The notes below the pieces were generated by a model, which did not search any database, was not told the DNA's origin, and saw nothing but the letters and a program-made list of their open reading frames with translations. The position numbers and the translations under genes were made by a program. Below, in pieces: positions 28,546 to 37,919 of a DNA stretch of 64,000 nucleotides; position 1 is the first letter of the stretch, and every line of letters begins with the position of its first letter. Source of the DNA: JAJYIW01 sp963781665. GTDB lineage: Bacteria; Chloroflexota; Anaerolineae; Anaerolineales; Anaerolineaceae. The DNA is taken from assembly GCA_963781665.1 (NCBI GenBank), contig CAWAGA010000002.1:4898001-4962000 (forward strand). The letters run 5' to 3'.

Positions 28546-28731
28546 GGGCCGTCTCTTTTCTAATGATTTGCAGGTGATTACGATTGTGGGTCAAAGAAGC
28601 TTCACCTACCTTCACTTATAAGGGGGGAGTGACCGAAAGCTTTGCCTTAAGGGTCAGACAGCGGCCTTGCCGGGCGTATTGACCACCGGTTCCTTGCCTA
28701 ACATTTAATAGATTGGAGAAGGCGCATTCAT

Positions 28732-29706
28732 CTACGGCGAAAGATATTGGACTGAGAAGTTGGAGAATTCGACGGTGGCTTTTTCGCCCTGGTCAGGAAG
28801 ATTGATGGCGAGCCCGATTGATCCGGTTTGCAGGTTTTCGTCGATAAAATGGTCGATCATCTGGTTGTTGATAAGAAAGATAAATTGGGAGCCCTGCACT
28901 GCAACTCCCAGTCGGTTGACCTGACCGACATTGATGGCACTGGAATCGGTTTCGGGGATGAGTGAAGTCCAGTTCGAGCCGTCGTACCAGCCAAAATAAT
29001 ACTGGCCCAGGTCGTTTACCGAGAAGTAATACCAGCTTGGATCGGCACTGCTGAACCGCAGCAACAAGCCGCCGTCAGCATCGGGATCATCGGGCATCTT
29101 GACCAGCTTCATATCTACGCTGGCAAGAAAATCAGTTTGATCAGGCATATCGGGGACGGAATAATCGATCGAGCTTTGGACGGTCGTGACGTTCCAGGTA
29201 TAAACACCGTTAGCAATGGTGCGGTTGCCGGTAATGTAATCGTCGCGTACATCCCCGGTGTCCCATTTATTACTATTATCGGTAAAATTGTCGGTATAAC
29301 CTGCGGGCCAACCCTGTTCGACAGCAAGTATTGATTGTAAAGATTGCTCAGTCGCTTGAGCTTCAATGGTAGCCGTGGCATTGTCGCCAGGCGATAGCGC
29401 GATGGCGGTTTTGCCGTTCGAGTCAATAGGTATGCTGTTCGAGGACTTGTCGGGTAAGTTCATTAAGACGGCAACAACAATGAAGACAACTGCCGAAAGG
29501 ATAGCACTGATAATAATCACAGCATTGAGCTGCTTGTTTGCAGTTCGGGTTGGCTGGGGTCTGGGAGGCTTGGGCAGAGGGACACGCAGGTCTTTGGGAA
29601 TGACGACAACTTCGTGGCAGTAGGGGCACTCTACAGTTTCCTGGCCTGGATGAGGATCGAAGTTAAGCGGCGCACCGCATTTAGGACAGTCCAAAGCCTG
29701 ATTCAT
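28732..29706 (-). CDS. Zinc-ribbon, membrane-anchored protein with extracellular beta-sandwich-like domain
   Basis: A 324-residue protein in three parts. Residues 5-35 form a zinc ribbon (CPKCGAPLNF then CPYCHEVV). A Pro-rich linker is followed by one membrane helix (about 65-90, VIIISAILSAVVFIVVAVLM). The outer part from about 145 (YTDNFTDNSNKWDTGDV, SWYYFSVNDLGQYYFGWYDG, NRLGVAVQGSQFIFLINNQ) has the pattern of a concanavalin/LamG-like or DUF1080-like domain. A GGGGAG site at good spacing favours the ATG at 29706. Function unknown; the plan is repeated at 30610-32238. Confidence 0.72.
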   Translation of the reverse strand: MNQALDCPKCGAPLNFDPHPGQETVECPYCHEVVVIPKDLRVPLPKPPRPQPTRTANKQLNAVIIISAILSAVVFIVVAVLMNLPDKSSNSIPIDSNGKTAIALSPGDNATATIEAQATEQSLQSILAVEQGWPAGYTDNFTDNSNKWDTGDVRDDYITGNRTIANGVYTWNVTTVQSSIDYSVPDMPDQTDFLASVDMKLVKMPDDPDADGGLLLRFSSADPSWYYFSVNDLGQYYFGWYDGSNWTSLIPETDSSAINVGQVNRLGVAVQGSQFIFLINNQMIDHFIDENLQTGSIGLAINLPDQGEKATVEFSNFSVQYLSP

Positions 29707-29852
29707 AATCATACTCCCCAAATCACATAGTTTTTCTTAATTCTATTGAAATTATAGGCTAATTTGGCATTAATTGTCAACTATCACTGCGTAAAATCAA
29801 CATAATTTTTCTCATACGGATAAGATAAAATATTGATAGAAAGGAAGCAATT

Positions 29853-30590
29853 ATGACCACAAAAAAGACGTTCGATATCCTGTTGTTGATCGCCCGGCCA
29901 GCGGCGGGGAAGAGCGAGGTGATCCATTACCTGAAGAACACGCCAGTAGAAACAAGGATAGAACAATTCCACATCGGCCAATTCGTCGAGATCGACGATT
30001 TCCCAATGCTTTACACCTGGTTTGAAGAAGATGCGCTGTTGGACAAGATGGAACAGCCACGGCTACATTCGGATGCCGACGGTTATTTTCTCGGAAATCA
30101 CCTGTGGGATTTGTTGATCGAGCGGATCGGCCTTGAATACCAGAAAAAGCAGCGAGACCTCTCTGGATTCGACCAGGACTACACCACGATCGTCGAGTTT
30201 TCGCGAGGCAAGGAACACGGCGGTTATGCCGAGGCTTTTGCACATTTGCCCTTGGAAATGATCGAGAAGACGGCAGTGCTCTACCTGGACGTAAGCTGGG
30301 GAGAATCGCTGCGCAAGAACCGTAAACGTTTCAACCCGGCCAAACCCGACAGCATCCTGGAGCACAGTTTACCGGACCCAAAGCTTGAGCGGTTATATAA
30401 AGAGATCGATTGGGAAGAGGTCAGTGCAGGCAGCCTCGATACCCTGATTTTGCGAGGTAAAGAAACACCGTATGTGGTGTTCGAAAACGAGGACGATGTT
30501 ACCAGCCCGCAGGGAGAGGCATTAGGGCTGCGATTGGAAGCCAGGTTGGGAAAATTGTGGCAGCTCTACCGGAAATCGCGCGGATCATAA
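29853..30590 (+). CDS. P-loop NTPase/kinase-like protein of unknown function
   Basis: A 245-residue soluble protein. The only clear motif is a Walker A-like loop near the N-terminus (ARPAAGKSEV) after a hydrophobic beta strand. Later acidic and basic stretches (VLYLDVSWGESLRKNRKRFNP) could hold the Walker B strand and a lid, as in small-molecule kinases. AAAGGAAGC precedes the ATG. It lies between two minus-strand zinc-ribbon sensor proteins, with a shared divergent promoter region at 29707-29852. I do not recognise the family. Confidence 0.65.
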   Translation: MTTKKTFDILLLIARPAAGKSEVIHYLKNTPVETRIEQFHIGQFVEIDDFPMLYTWFEEDALLDKMEQPRLHSDADGYFLGNHLWDLLIERIGLEYQKKQRDLSGFDQDYTTIVEFSRGKEHGGYAEAFAHLPLEMIEKTAVLYLDVSWGESLRKNRKRFNPAKPDSILEHSLPDPKLERLYKEIDWEEVSAGSLDTLILRGKETPYVVFENEDDVTSPQGEALGLRLEARLGKLWQLYRKSRGS

Positions 30591-30609
30591 TCGATTGAAA
30601 ACGCGGCTC

Positions 30610-32238
30610 TCAGGGCCAGCGATAAGCAAACGTGCCGGTGGAAGGATCGATAGCAAAGAGCCGGCCTTCCAGGGTGAACCAGGCAAGGTCATCCTGGCCA
30701 GCAAGGTGAGTGGGGATATCGTAAAAATCCATGCTACTGTCGATGCCGAGGGGTAAATCAATTGGGCCGCTCAGCTCACCAGAGGTGGGAGCGACGCGAG
30801 CCAGCTCCACCTGGTGAGGCGCAGCTTGGAAGGTTACCAGCCACAGGCCGGCGGAGGTGGATTGAAGGGTCCAACCTGATTCGTCTTTATCGAGCAGCCC
30901 GACCATTTCTTGAGGAGGGTCGATCGGAGAGCTACCTACCAGCGGGCGCTTCCATAAAGGTTGCCCACCGGATAATTCGTAGCCCCACAGCTCGCTGCGG
31001 GACGTACCTTTGGTGCGAGTGGCGCGAACGATCAGTTTTTGGTCAATGACCAGGAGAGGGATGCGATCGTAATCAGGCTCGGATCCGAAAGATAGGAGCG
31101 AGCTGCCGCTTGTGCTGTCAATCGCGAGGAGTTGGTCGTCCAACAAGAAGTAAAGGCGGCCGCCGGCCAAAAGGGCAGGCGCGTCACTTGGGCGGTTGAG
31201 ATCCTTATCTTCGGCGAGATACTGCCAGTCCATGGACATCGTCGAAAGGTCCCAACGTTGGACACAGGCATTGAAAAAGCCGAATAAGACATAGACCTTG
31301 GACGATGGGTCGCTCGGATCGAATAGCACCTCGGAATAGTTGTCCATTTCATCGCCGAAGCCATCGGTAGGGACACAGGTTGGGGCGATGCGGGCGATTT
31401 CATCTCCACTGGCAGCAGCGAAGATACCCAGGGCCGAGCCGCGCTCCAGGGAGTAAACCAACCCGACGCCGCTGCCATAGGGGTAGAGAGCATCGCCGGC
31501 CGAATTGAAGGTCTTCTCCCAGGTTTGGTGACCGGTGAGAGAATTGTAGGCCGCCAGCGTGTCGCCATTGGTCAGGACGACCACCTGGCCATTTACCACC
31601 TGCAAGCAAGAATTGCAGCTGCCTAAAAGTGAATCTGGCAGGGTTGCTTCCCAGACCTGTTGGCCATTCCCTGCCTGGACGGCGATGAGCCGATCTTTAA
31701 TTACCAGATAAATCAGGCTGTCGCCGGCAGTCAGAGCGTCGACAGAAAGATAATCTTCCTGTTTAAGAGATGTCCATACAACCTTGTGGTTGGCGATATC
31801 TAAACGAGCCAGAGAATAGCTGCCTCCTGACGCGTAGGTAACTGCAACCAGCTCGGGAGACGCGACTTGAGCTTGAGCTGGCAACAGCAAGACTGGAGTT
31901 CTGATCTGTAATGGAAAAAGGTTGAGGGAGGGGGGCGAACCCGATATGATGGAATTGACCAGAACAACCGCCCCCACAGTTACTACCAAAATGACGCCGA
32001 TGATTGCAAAAGCCCAGGGCAGCCTGGAGCGGCTAGGCTGGCGTGGCCGCACCAGAGGCCAGTCGACGACTGTAAACAGAGGGGTCTCGGGATCAACTTG
32101 GGGATGCTGATATTCCGGATTGTCGATTGAAGCATTACAATAATCACAGCGGATGATGGGCTGATTCGGGTCGATCTCGAGAGGAGCCCCGCAGGTAGGG
32201 CAGGTGAAGGATTTCAGCGGAGAAGAGGGTTGGCTCAT
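30610..32238 (-). CDS. Zinc-ribbon, membrane-anchored PQQ-like beta-propeller protein
   Basis: A 542-residue protein with the same plan as the gene at 28732. A zinc ribbon (CPTCGAPLEI, CDYCNASI) is followed by a Pro-rich linker and one membrane helix (about residues 73-95). The outer domain has several PQQ-like or quinoprotein-propeller blades (VVWTSLKQEDYLSVDAL, GQQVWEATLPDS, GHQTWEKTF, GRLFAIDPSTGTFAYRW). The role is unknown; a scaffold or sensor of the cell surface is an inference. It converges on the P-loop gene with 19 bases between stops. Confidence 0.72.
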   Translation of the reverse strand: MSQPSSPLKSFTCPTCGAPLEIDPNQPIIRCDYCNASIDNPEYQHPQVDPETPLFTVVDWPLVRPRQPSRSRLPWAFAIIGVILVVTVGAVVLVNSIISGSPPSLNLFPLQIRTPVLLLPAQAQVASPELVAVTYASGGSYSLARLDIANHKVVWTSLKQEDYLSVDALTAGDSLIYLVIKDRLIAVQAGNGQQVWEATLPDSLLGSCNSCLQVVNGQVVVLTNGDTLAAYNSLTGHQTWEKTFNSAGDALYPYGSGVGLVYSLERGSALGIFAAASGDEIARIAPTCVPTDGFGDEMDNYSEVLFDPSDPSSKVYVLFGFFNACVQRWDLSTMSMDWQYLAEDKDLNRPSDAPALLAGGRLYFLLDDQLLAIDSTSGSSLLSFGSEPDYDRIPLLVIDQKLIVRATRTKGTSRSELWGYELSGGQPLWKRPLVGSSPIDPPQEMVGLLDKDESGWTLQSTSAGLWLVTFQAAPHQVELARVAPTSGELSGPIDLPLGIDSSMDFYDIPTHLAGQDDLAWFTLEGRLFAIDPSTGTFAYRWP

Positions 32239-32572
32239 AGGAACGGTTTGGAGAAGGAAAAGAAATGAGGCAGAATTAGGCTGAATTAATATCCATTAAA
32301 ATTATACACGGGATCACCCAAGCGAAGTTGGGATGATATGCCTTATCTGTCATCCTTCTCGACCTTCTTACGTAATCATGGCAGGACCGGGGCAAAAAGA
32401 AGATGTATGGCCGCCAGGGCAAAGGATGCAAGCCTGTATATGAACGATAAAGAAAGCAGGGCAAGAAGAACCCATCGACAAAGGTAGACCTGGTCATTGC
32501 TACCCAGCCTGGATTTGATTACCGGGGTGATCCAATCGATGAAAGTGCTATTTCTATCATAAAAAAAGAAAG
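32239..32572. other. Intergenic region, nothing recognised
   Basis: A 334-base divergent spacer between the propeller protein and the TPR-like gene. It must contain both promoters, but no -35/-10 pair, operator or RNA structure stands out. Minus-strand open frames here lack ribosome sites and family character. Confidence 0.45.
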
Positions 32573-33040
32573 GTGGATTATTTGGCAATTGATTTCGATC
32601 TCGAAAAAGGACATCGTCACTTTTCTGCGGCCTGTTTCAACCTGGCCTGGAAATATATAGATAAAAAGGAGCGGACACCCGAAGAGGAACTGGCTATGTT
32701 GGAGGCGAGTATGGCCTCGCTGTGGCACTGGCAACAGCGTCCCGACTGCACTCAGGGGAATCTTTCCATCGGTTACTGGCAGCTTTCCCGAATTTACGTT
32801 CTGCGCAAACAACCAGATGCTGCCCGTAATTACGGCCAGCTTTGCCTGAAAGCCAGCCAGGGAGAGGGGACACAACCATTCCACCTTGCGTATGCATACG
32901 AAGCGCTGGCGCGTGCAGCTGGATTGGCAGGTGATCTCGAAGCGCGGGATGGTTTTCTGAAACAAGCCAGGGAAGCAAGCGAGCGAATGGCTGACCCAGA
33001 AGACAGAAAGAATCTGCTTGAGGATTTAAAAACGATTTGA
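32573..33040 (+). CDS. Small helical (TPR-like) protein of unknown function
   Basis: A 155-residue soluble protein. Paired helices with Ala/Tyr/Gly patterns (SIGYWQLSRIYVLRKQPDAARNYGQLCLKAS and the following FHLAYAYEALARAAGLAGD) suggest two or three tetratricopeptide-like repeats, with an acidic C-terminus. The start appears to be GTG at 32573 with GAAAG just upstream. No enzyme motif is seen. It converges on the hydrolase gene with 84 bases between. Confidence 0.62.
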   Translation: MDYLAIDFDLEKGHRHFSAACFNLAWKYIDKKERTPEEELAMLEASMASLWHWQQRPDCTQGNLSIGYWQLSRIYVLRKQPDAARNYGQLCLKASQGEGTQPFHLAYAYEALARAAGLAGDLEARDGFLKQAREASERMADPEDRKNLLEDLKTI

Positions 33041-33124
33041 TTTGGGTTGGACCAGTGAAGATGGCGCGCCAGGACCGCGCCCAATGAAGGCAGGCGGCAG
33101 CAACTGACTCCCCCGGGCTTTAAT

Positions 33125-34027
33125 TTATTCGATCAGCTCGAGGAGCTTGCGATAGACAAGGGCCGGCTGGCCTTTAGGCTGGTCGCTGCTGATGCAGTCG
33201 TGAGGGATTCCCAGTTCGTCGGGGAAGGTGTAGGATTCCACGTCTAAGCCGGGCCAGTGGCGCCAGAGGGAGACCAGGCGCTCTGCTACCAGGTTATTGA
33301 CGCTTTCGTCGTGAGCGTTCAAGACCATACGGATACTGCCAGCACAGGGTGGGGTTTTTGCGGCAAAATCCGCGGTCCTGAAAGCTAGCCGGAGGATTTG
33401 GACCAGGCTGTGGGTGGAAAAATGGAGGTATCCGTAATTAGGCCCGGCCAGGTCCATCTTCTTAGCCGGGTCCCACCACAATTTGAAATCAGGAAGAATT
33501 GTAGCGCCAAGAGCTGCCAGCCGGGTGAGGTTTGCAGGTATCACCCGAGCGCCGAGAAAAGGCGCTACACAAATGACAGTGGACACATCGCTACGTTCCT
33601 GGGCAACCCAGGCAGACATGGCGCCGCCCATCGATAGGCCTCCAACGATGACTTCATCTCCCAGCCCTGCGGCTAAATCGACCATCCGGTCGCTGAAGCG
33701 GACCAATTCCAACGTATCCAGGCGACTGACTTCGGGGCTCATCCTGTCTGTAAATCCATGGTGAGGCACACATGGTACAAGGACGTTGTACCCTGCTTCG
33801 AAACAAGCTTCGCCTAACTCTTTAAACTGGCGCGTGGCAGCGGTGTAGCCATGGAACCAGACAACAACGCGCCTGGTACGCTTGCCGTGGGTCAAGAGAA
33901 TGGTTTGTAAGGCAGGATTGAAGCCAGGTTGGTCTTTTTCTTGGACCTGCATGGTCTGAATGGAGGCAGTGGTTTGGGAGTAATCTAGGTGCGGGGTTGA
34001 GCGGGAATGAAAGTCGTGAATGGACAT
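33125..34027 (-). CDS. Alpha/beta hydrolase
   Basis: A 300-residue alpha/beta hydrolase. The oxyanion region is WFHGYTA and the nucleophile elbow is GLSMGG; a late Asp (NAHDESV) and His (IPHDCI) complete a plausible Ser-Asp-His triad. It is close to carboxylesterase/thermophilic esterase lipases in layout, but the substrate is unknown. The ATG at 34027 is chosen because the upstream in-frame 61 residues are not family-like; AAAAGGACC lies upstream. Confidence 0.8.
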   Translation of the reverse strand: MSIHDFHSRSTPHLDYSQTTASIQTMQVQEKDQPGFNPALQTILLTHGKRTRRVVVWFHGYTAATRQFKELGEACFEAGYNVLVPCVPHHGFTDRMSPEVSRLDTLELVRFSDRMVDLAAGLGDEVIVGGLSMGGAMSAWVAQERSDVSTVICVAPFLGARVIPANLTRLAALGATILPDFKLWWDPAKKMDLAGPNYGYLHFSTHSLVQILRLAFRTADFAAKTPPCAGSIRMVLNAHDESVNNLVAERLVSLWRHWPGLDVESYTFPDELGIPHDCISSDQPKGQPALVYRKLLELIE

Positions 34028-34751
34028 GGATGATGGATGAGGTCCTTTTGGTGGGAAAATTGCTACGCTGATTGTAGATCGATTTAGCGGGAAATGCAAT
34101 TCGATTCTCAATATGAAAACCATTTTGGGCAGCGGCACAGGCAGTGGTACGAGCGGACAACTGCTGGTTGGGTGCAGGCAATTGAATCCAAATCTCCTTT
34201 CCCTTATCAAACCAGGTGATGAAATACATTACAGCTTTCTGAAGAGGAGAAAAAACCGAAAAATGCGGCAAGGATAAGCATTGCGGCGGAGCAGCCATTT
34301 AAAAAAGATCGATTCCGAGGATGCGGTAAACCCTCGTGCAACCCGGCAATGAACCTTGGATATTACAAAAAGAGAATTTTATTGGCATTTTTTCACTAAT
34401 GGCTATGCGATATGGGGAATATTTTCGAGAAGTCACTGTAACATCATCATCCTCGTCATCCCCAATTGGTGACTTTCGTCAATAGAGACGCTTCAAAAAC
34501 TCCTTTACAATGGGTTGGTACTGGATCGGTTGCTTGGAGGTAAGTTCAGTTCGTTAAAAATGAGTTGGTCCCTAAGACTTGAGTTAGTGGCAAAGCCAGG
34601 CTAGCCAGTCGAGGACCCAATTGGGTTGCTGAATGAGCAGGCATTTTTTCGAATATAACTGACCTGCCCTTTCGAATGTTGCAACCCAAAATCTTGACCA
34701 TACCCTGGGGGGCAAGCGTCGAGATGGCCAAGAATTCAATCAGGAGAAAAA
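34028..34751. other. Intergenic region, no full-size gene
   Basis: A 724-base spacer. Open frames on both strands lack ribosome sites, periodic structure and recognisable motifs. The 3' end leads into a short coupled ORF described next. The region may be decayed sequence; I see no repeats or element ends. Confidence 0.45.
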
Positions 34752-34850
34752 ATGAATATCGAACGCAATCCTTTCGATATGGCAACTTTTAAGGTTGCCA
34801 GGGGGGTCTGCTTATCTATATTTACCGTTTGTTCCAGGAGGACTTCATGA
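34752..34850 (+). CDS. 32-residue upstream ORF, translationally coupled to the surface-protein gene
   Basis: An ATG at 34752 lies six bases after AGGAG and opens 32 codons. Its TGA stop overlaps the ATG of the next gene in an ATGA quartet at 34847-34850. The peptide (MNIERNPFDMATF at its start) is not clearly hydrophobic and matches nothing I know. It could be a leader peptide controlling the downstream gene, or chance, since the downstream gene has its own AGGAGG. Confidence 0.35.
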   Translation: MNIERNPFDMATFKVARGVCLSIFTVCSRRTS

Positions 34851-36310
34851 ACGCATGGTTCACAATGAAGACCGGCCGTAAACTGCTGCCCCTGGCGCTC
34901 ATCGTTTTGGGCTGCCTGGTGACACTGGTCGTTTTCTTCATGCTCAACCGGCCTTTCCCCGCAGATGCCAGCAGCGGCTATCTGACGAATGCAGAGTCAA
35001 CTTATCCTAATATCAAGGGGACGAAACTCAATTCCTGCAACCTCTGCCACACAGCAAGCATCCCTGCCTTGAATGCCTACGGGTCAGATTTTATGATGAA
35101 CAGTCATAACTTCAGCGCGATCGCCAGCCTGGATTCTGATAAGGATGGTTTTACCAACATCCAGGAAATCAATGCATTGACGTATCCAGGCGATGCAAAC
35201 GATCATCCGGCCAGTGCGCCGACCGCAACCTCCACCAACACAAAGCCGGCTGTTCCTACTGCAACCAATACCAAAACAGCAGTACCAACGGCAACCAGTA
35301 CCAAAACAACAGTACCAACGGCAACCAGTACCAAAACAGCTTTACCAACTGAAATCAGCACGAATACAGCAGTTCCTACTGCGACTAACCCTGGCACGGC
35401 TGTGCCAAGCGCAACCGGCACAACTCCGGCCGGAACAACCGACACACCAACCGATACCCCGGTCGCGTCGGAAACGACAACAGATACCCCGGCAGCAACG
35501 GCGACCGAAGAAAACACGGCAACCCAAGTGCCTACAATCACTGATACTCCAGGCGAGCCGCCGACTGAAACCGCTACAAAACCGCCAGCTGCAACCCCAT
35601 CCGAAGAAGTAACGGAGACCACTGAACCGACCAGAAGGGCTACCCAAGTGGCGTCACCAACGAATGAGCCAACCGATGGTGAAGAAGACAGCGAACCTAC
35701 GCGACCTGCAGTAACCACCAGTCCGCGACCATCAGGCGACAGCCGCATCAATGCCTCCGCGGATACATATGTTGAACAGCATTCGCCTGACAATAATTTC
35801 GGCTCTGACCACCTCTTGCGAGCAGATAACTCGCCGCTGCGCCGGTCTTACTTGCGTTTCGACATTCCCGATAATTTGCAAGGGGCAGTCGAGACAGCCA
35901 CTCTGCAGCTGTACGTCAATTTTGAGAGAGGGTCCGGTTTTACAATCCATGCGGTCAATGGGGCAACCTGGAATGAAAACCAGATTACTTTTGTAAATGC
36001 TCCGGCGATTGCAGCTGATGATCAGTTGTCTCTGGCGGTCCACAACCTGCATGCCGGTCAGTGGGTCTCGGTAGACATCACCTACCTGGTGCAAGGTCAA
36101 TCCAGCGTCGATCTGGCGTTGGTAGCCAACCAGGGCGCATGGAACAGCTTCGCATCACGCGAAAGCGGCGAGCACGCCCCGATCTTGATACTAAACACCA
36201 GTGGTGGGTCGAGCCGTAATGAGCATGAGGGCAACGGCGGAAACGGAGAAAATGGCAATTCGGGCCACGGCAATAGCTACAAACGCCGCAGCCAAACCAC
36301 CCAAGATTGA
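34847..36310 (+). CDS. Surface protein: signal anchor, CxxCH motif, Ca-binding loop, Thr/Pro linker, DNRLRE-like domain
   Basis: A 487-residue exported protein. Residues 10-35 form a signal peptide or anchor helix. A small domain has CNLCH, a c-type heme motif, in LNSCNLCHTASIPALNAYGSDF, then DSDKDGFTNIQEI, a thrombospondin/EF-hand-like calcium loop. Residues about 120-300 are an extended Thr/Pro/Ala linker built from 10-residue repeats. The C-terminal domain (SADTYVEQHSPDNNFGSDHLL, RSYLRFDIP) fits the DNRLRE (CBM96-like) beta-sandwich. The end is Gly/Asn-rich. The start at 34847 has AGGAGG upstream. Carbohydrate or cell-surface attachment is inferred; heme binding needs proof. Confidence 0.78.
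   Translation: MNAWFTMKTGRKLLPLALIVLGCLVTLVVFFMLNRPFPADASSGYLTNAESTYPNIKGTKLNSCNLCHTASIPALNAYGSDFMMNSHNFSAIASLDSDKDGFTNIQEINALTYPGDANDHPASAPTATSTNTKPAVPTATNTKTAVPTATSTKTTVPTATSTKTALPTEISTNTAVPTATNPGTAVPSATGTTPAGTTDTPTDTPVASETTTDTPAATATEENTATQVPTITDTPGEPPTETATKPPAATPSEEVTETTEPTRRATQVASPTNEPTDGEEDSEPTRPAVTTSPRPSGDSRINASADTYVEQHSPDNNFGSDHLLRADNSPLRRSYLRFDIPDNLQGAVETATLQLYVNFERGSGFTIHAVNGATWNENQITFVNAPAIAADDQLSLAVHNLHAGQWVSVDITYLVQGQSSVDLALVANQGAWNSFASRESGEHAPILILNTSGGSSRNEHEGNGGNGENGNSGHGNSYKRRSQTTQD
35251..35400 (+). repeat. Five tandem 30-bp repeats in the Thr/Pro linker
   Basis: Five in-frame 30-base units encode PTATxTKTAV-type decapeptides. The units at 35281 and 35311 differ at one base; those at 35251, 35341 and 35371 are more diverged. 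Such near-identical neighbours suggest recent expansion by slippage and a variable linker length. Confidence 0.85.
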
Positions 36311-36400
36311 AATCTTCGCCACCCGGCGAAAAACTCCTGCTGTAACCAGGTAAGAACTTGCCTGGCTGAATTCCTGGTACAGCCAATTCGTAAGATACTC

Positions 36401-36438
36401 AATGAAATCCCTGGGCATTGAAGCCCAGGGATTTCATT
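36401..36438. terminator. Perfect 16-bp stem-loop, probable terminator
   Basis: AATGAAATCCCTGGGC pairs with its complement at 36423-36438 across a six-base loop. It lies about 90 bases after the surface-protein gene. The T run on the plus strand is weak. Confidence 0.7.
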
Positions 36439-36617
36439 ATTTGGGGTCTTCTCCTTACAATCCCTCATTTTGCGTGCTCTAGCGGACCTATTTTTAAGTG
36501 GTATGCAACTTGCATCCCTAGTAGAATATGGTAGGTTAACCGGTTGACCTCCACGAATTGCAGACACCACTTTTTTCATAAGATCGTTAATTCGGATCAA
36601 ACTATCGGGAGGAATAA

Positions 36618-36842
36618 ATGCAAAAAAACACCACAGATAAATCTAAGCTGCTTGGGTTGATGCGGTTTTGGTTATTTGGAACATTTATCATCGTCTTCGC
36701 GGCTGTAACGGTCTACATCGGCTTATTTGTGGACTGGTCTGAAGCCCTCATCCAGGGTTTACCGATTTGGGGGCTGACCGCAGTACTATGCGTGATCTGG
36801 TATTTCGCATACCAATGGTTTCTGAACCGCAAAGCGTCATAA
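36618..36842 (+). CDS. Small two-helix membrane protein of unknown function
   Basis: A 74-residue protein with two hydrophobic helices (about residues 17-37 and 47-68) separated by a short acidic loop (DWSEAL), and a basic tail. GGGAGGAAT precedes the ATG at good spacing, so it is probably expressed. It is flanked by hairpins and seems to be a single-gene unit. No family recognised. Confidence 0.6.
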   Translation: MQKNTTDKSKLLGLMRFWLFGTFIIVFAAVTVYIGLFVDWSEALIQGLPIWGLTAVLCVIWYFAYQWFLNRKAS

Positions 36843-36886
36843 CTCCCCCAAACAACCAACTCTTTCAACCATCCACACGACAGGCT

Positions 36887-36918
36887 AATAGGAGCTGATT
36901 TCCGGAACAGCTCCTATT
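36887..36918 (+). terminator. 11-bp stem-loop followed by T-rich sequence
   Basis: AATAGGAGCTG at 36887-36897 pairs with 36908-36918 across a ten-base loop, followed by GGTTGTTTT. Its position 45 bases after the small membrane-protein gene fits a terminator. Confidence 0.7.
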
Positions 36919-37199
36919 GGTTGTTTTCCGCGTATTTATACACATTCCAGATTTCTCTCTTGACGGGTTAATCTAAATGGGATTCGGGCATATTACAATC
37001 TTTGCTCTAAGCAGAATCGATCATACCCGTCATAGGGGAAATGGCTATTTCATCTCCGCCGCCGTCAGAGAAAATAGTCCAGGCTGCTGCTCCCGGGCCT
37101 GTTCCAGGAACGAGGGCAGCCCTAGCTGGATTGAATCCGCCTTTTCCCACCCAAACCCGCCAATACAAGGGATCACACCGGTCCTGTCCAATCCGCCTG

Positions 37200-37790
37200 A
37201 CCTATTCGCGACATCGATGGAACCACCTACCTATGTAGCGCAAACCCCGAGATTGCCGCAAAATCCCATCTCAACCATTGCGGCCATCCGCGAGTCATTA
37301 TCTTTACCGGCGTCCATGGCTGGCACTAATGACTTTTCTTGGATTGCGCAGCGCTGACTGCAGCCCTATGGGCCGAATTTCCAGGGAACCCGATCAACTA
37401 ATTAAGCTTGCAACGTGAGCTCCTCGCCTCAGGTAATCCGGAATTAGACTTAGTAGGTGACGGCAGTGGACCCTGGGATTTAACACCACCCACGGTTACG
37501 AATAATATGCCGGGCCGGCAGCGACCCTGCTTAATGCCAATGGGGTGCAGGCTCATTCTTACAGAGGATTCACCCTGGACCAACTCAAAGCCAGCTTTGC
37601 GGCTGGGATCCCGGTGATCGCCTGGGTATTCGGCAATGTCGGACCTGGGAAGTCTGTCATTTACTCTGAACGCGAAGATATGGAGACTAGAATAGAGGCC
37701 TATAAACAAATGATAATCGCCACCGGATACACTCCAACTACGATCCATTACACAGTAAAAGGATTTCAGGAGGTTCGTTCGATCCAGTAA
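37200..37790 (+). pseudogene. Relic of a C39-like cysteine peptidase domain protein
   Basis: Pieces of a C39-type peptidase domain can be followed through three frames. A linker ends SLPASMAGTNDF; then LTAALWAEFPGNPIN with a TAA straight after; then LQRELLASGNPELDLVGD; then the C-terminal half (YRGFTLDQLKASFAAGIPVIAWVFGNVGPGKSVIY, ending in the GYTP block). The start of this last part, just upstream in another frame, still reads GPAATLLNANGVQAHS. At least two frame changes and one stop are needed to join them, and the end lacks the usual final strand. This is a true relic, unlike the single-base breaks elsewhere. Boundaries are approximate. Confidence 0.65.
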
Positions 37791-37919
37791 TTAATTCTAT
37801 CTCTGGGCGTTCTGGGAAAATTTGGCGATCGTAAAATAAATAGCTATGCGCAATTGGCGAGTTAAAGACTCTCCTCCCCCTACTCCATTCCTTAGCGTGA
37901 GGCAATATCTAAAATAGGA

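Noticed and set aside
35251..35400. CRISPR array
   Set aside because: The repeats are contiguous 30-bp coding units without spacers, in frame with the surface-protein gene.
35203..35793. Long antisense open frame (196 codons) opposite the surface-protein linker
   Set aside because: It is a by-product of the repetitive Thr/Pro codons on the other strand; it has no ribosome site and a low-complexity Val/Gly/Ser composition.
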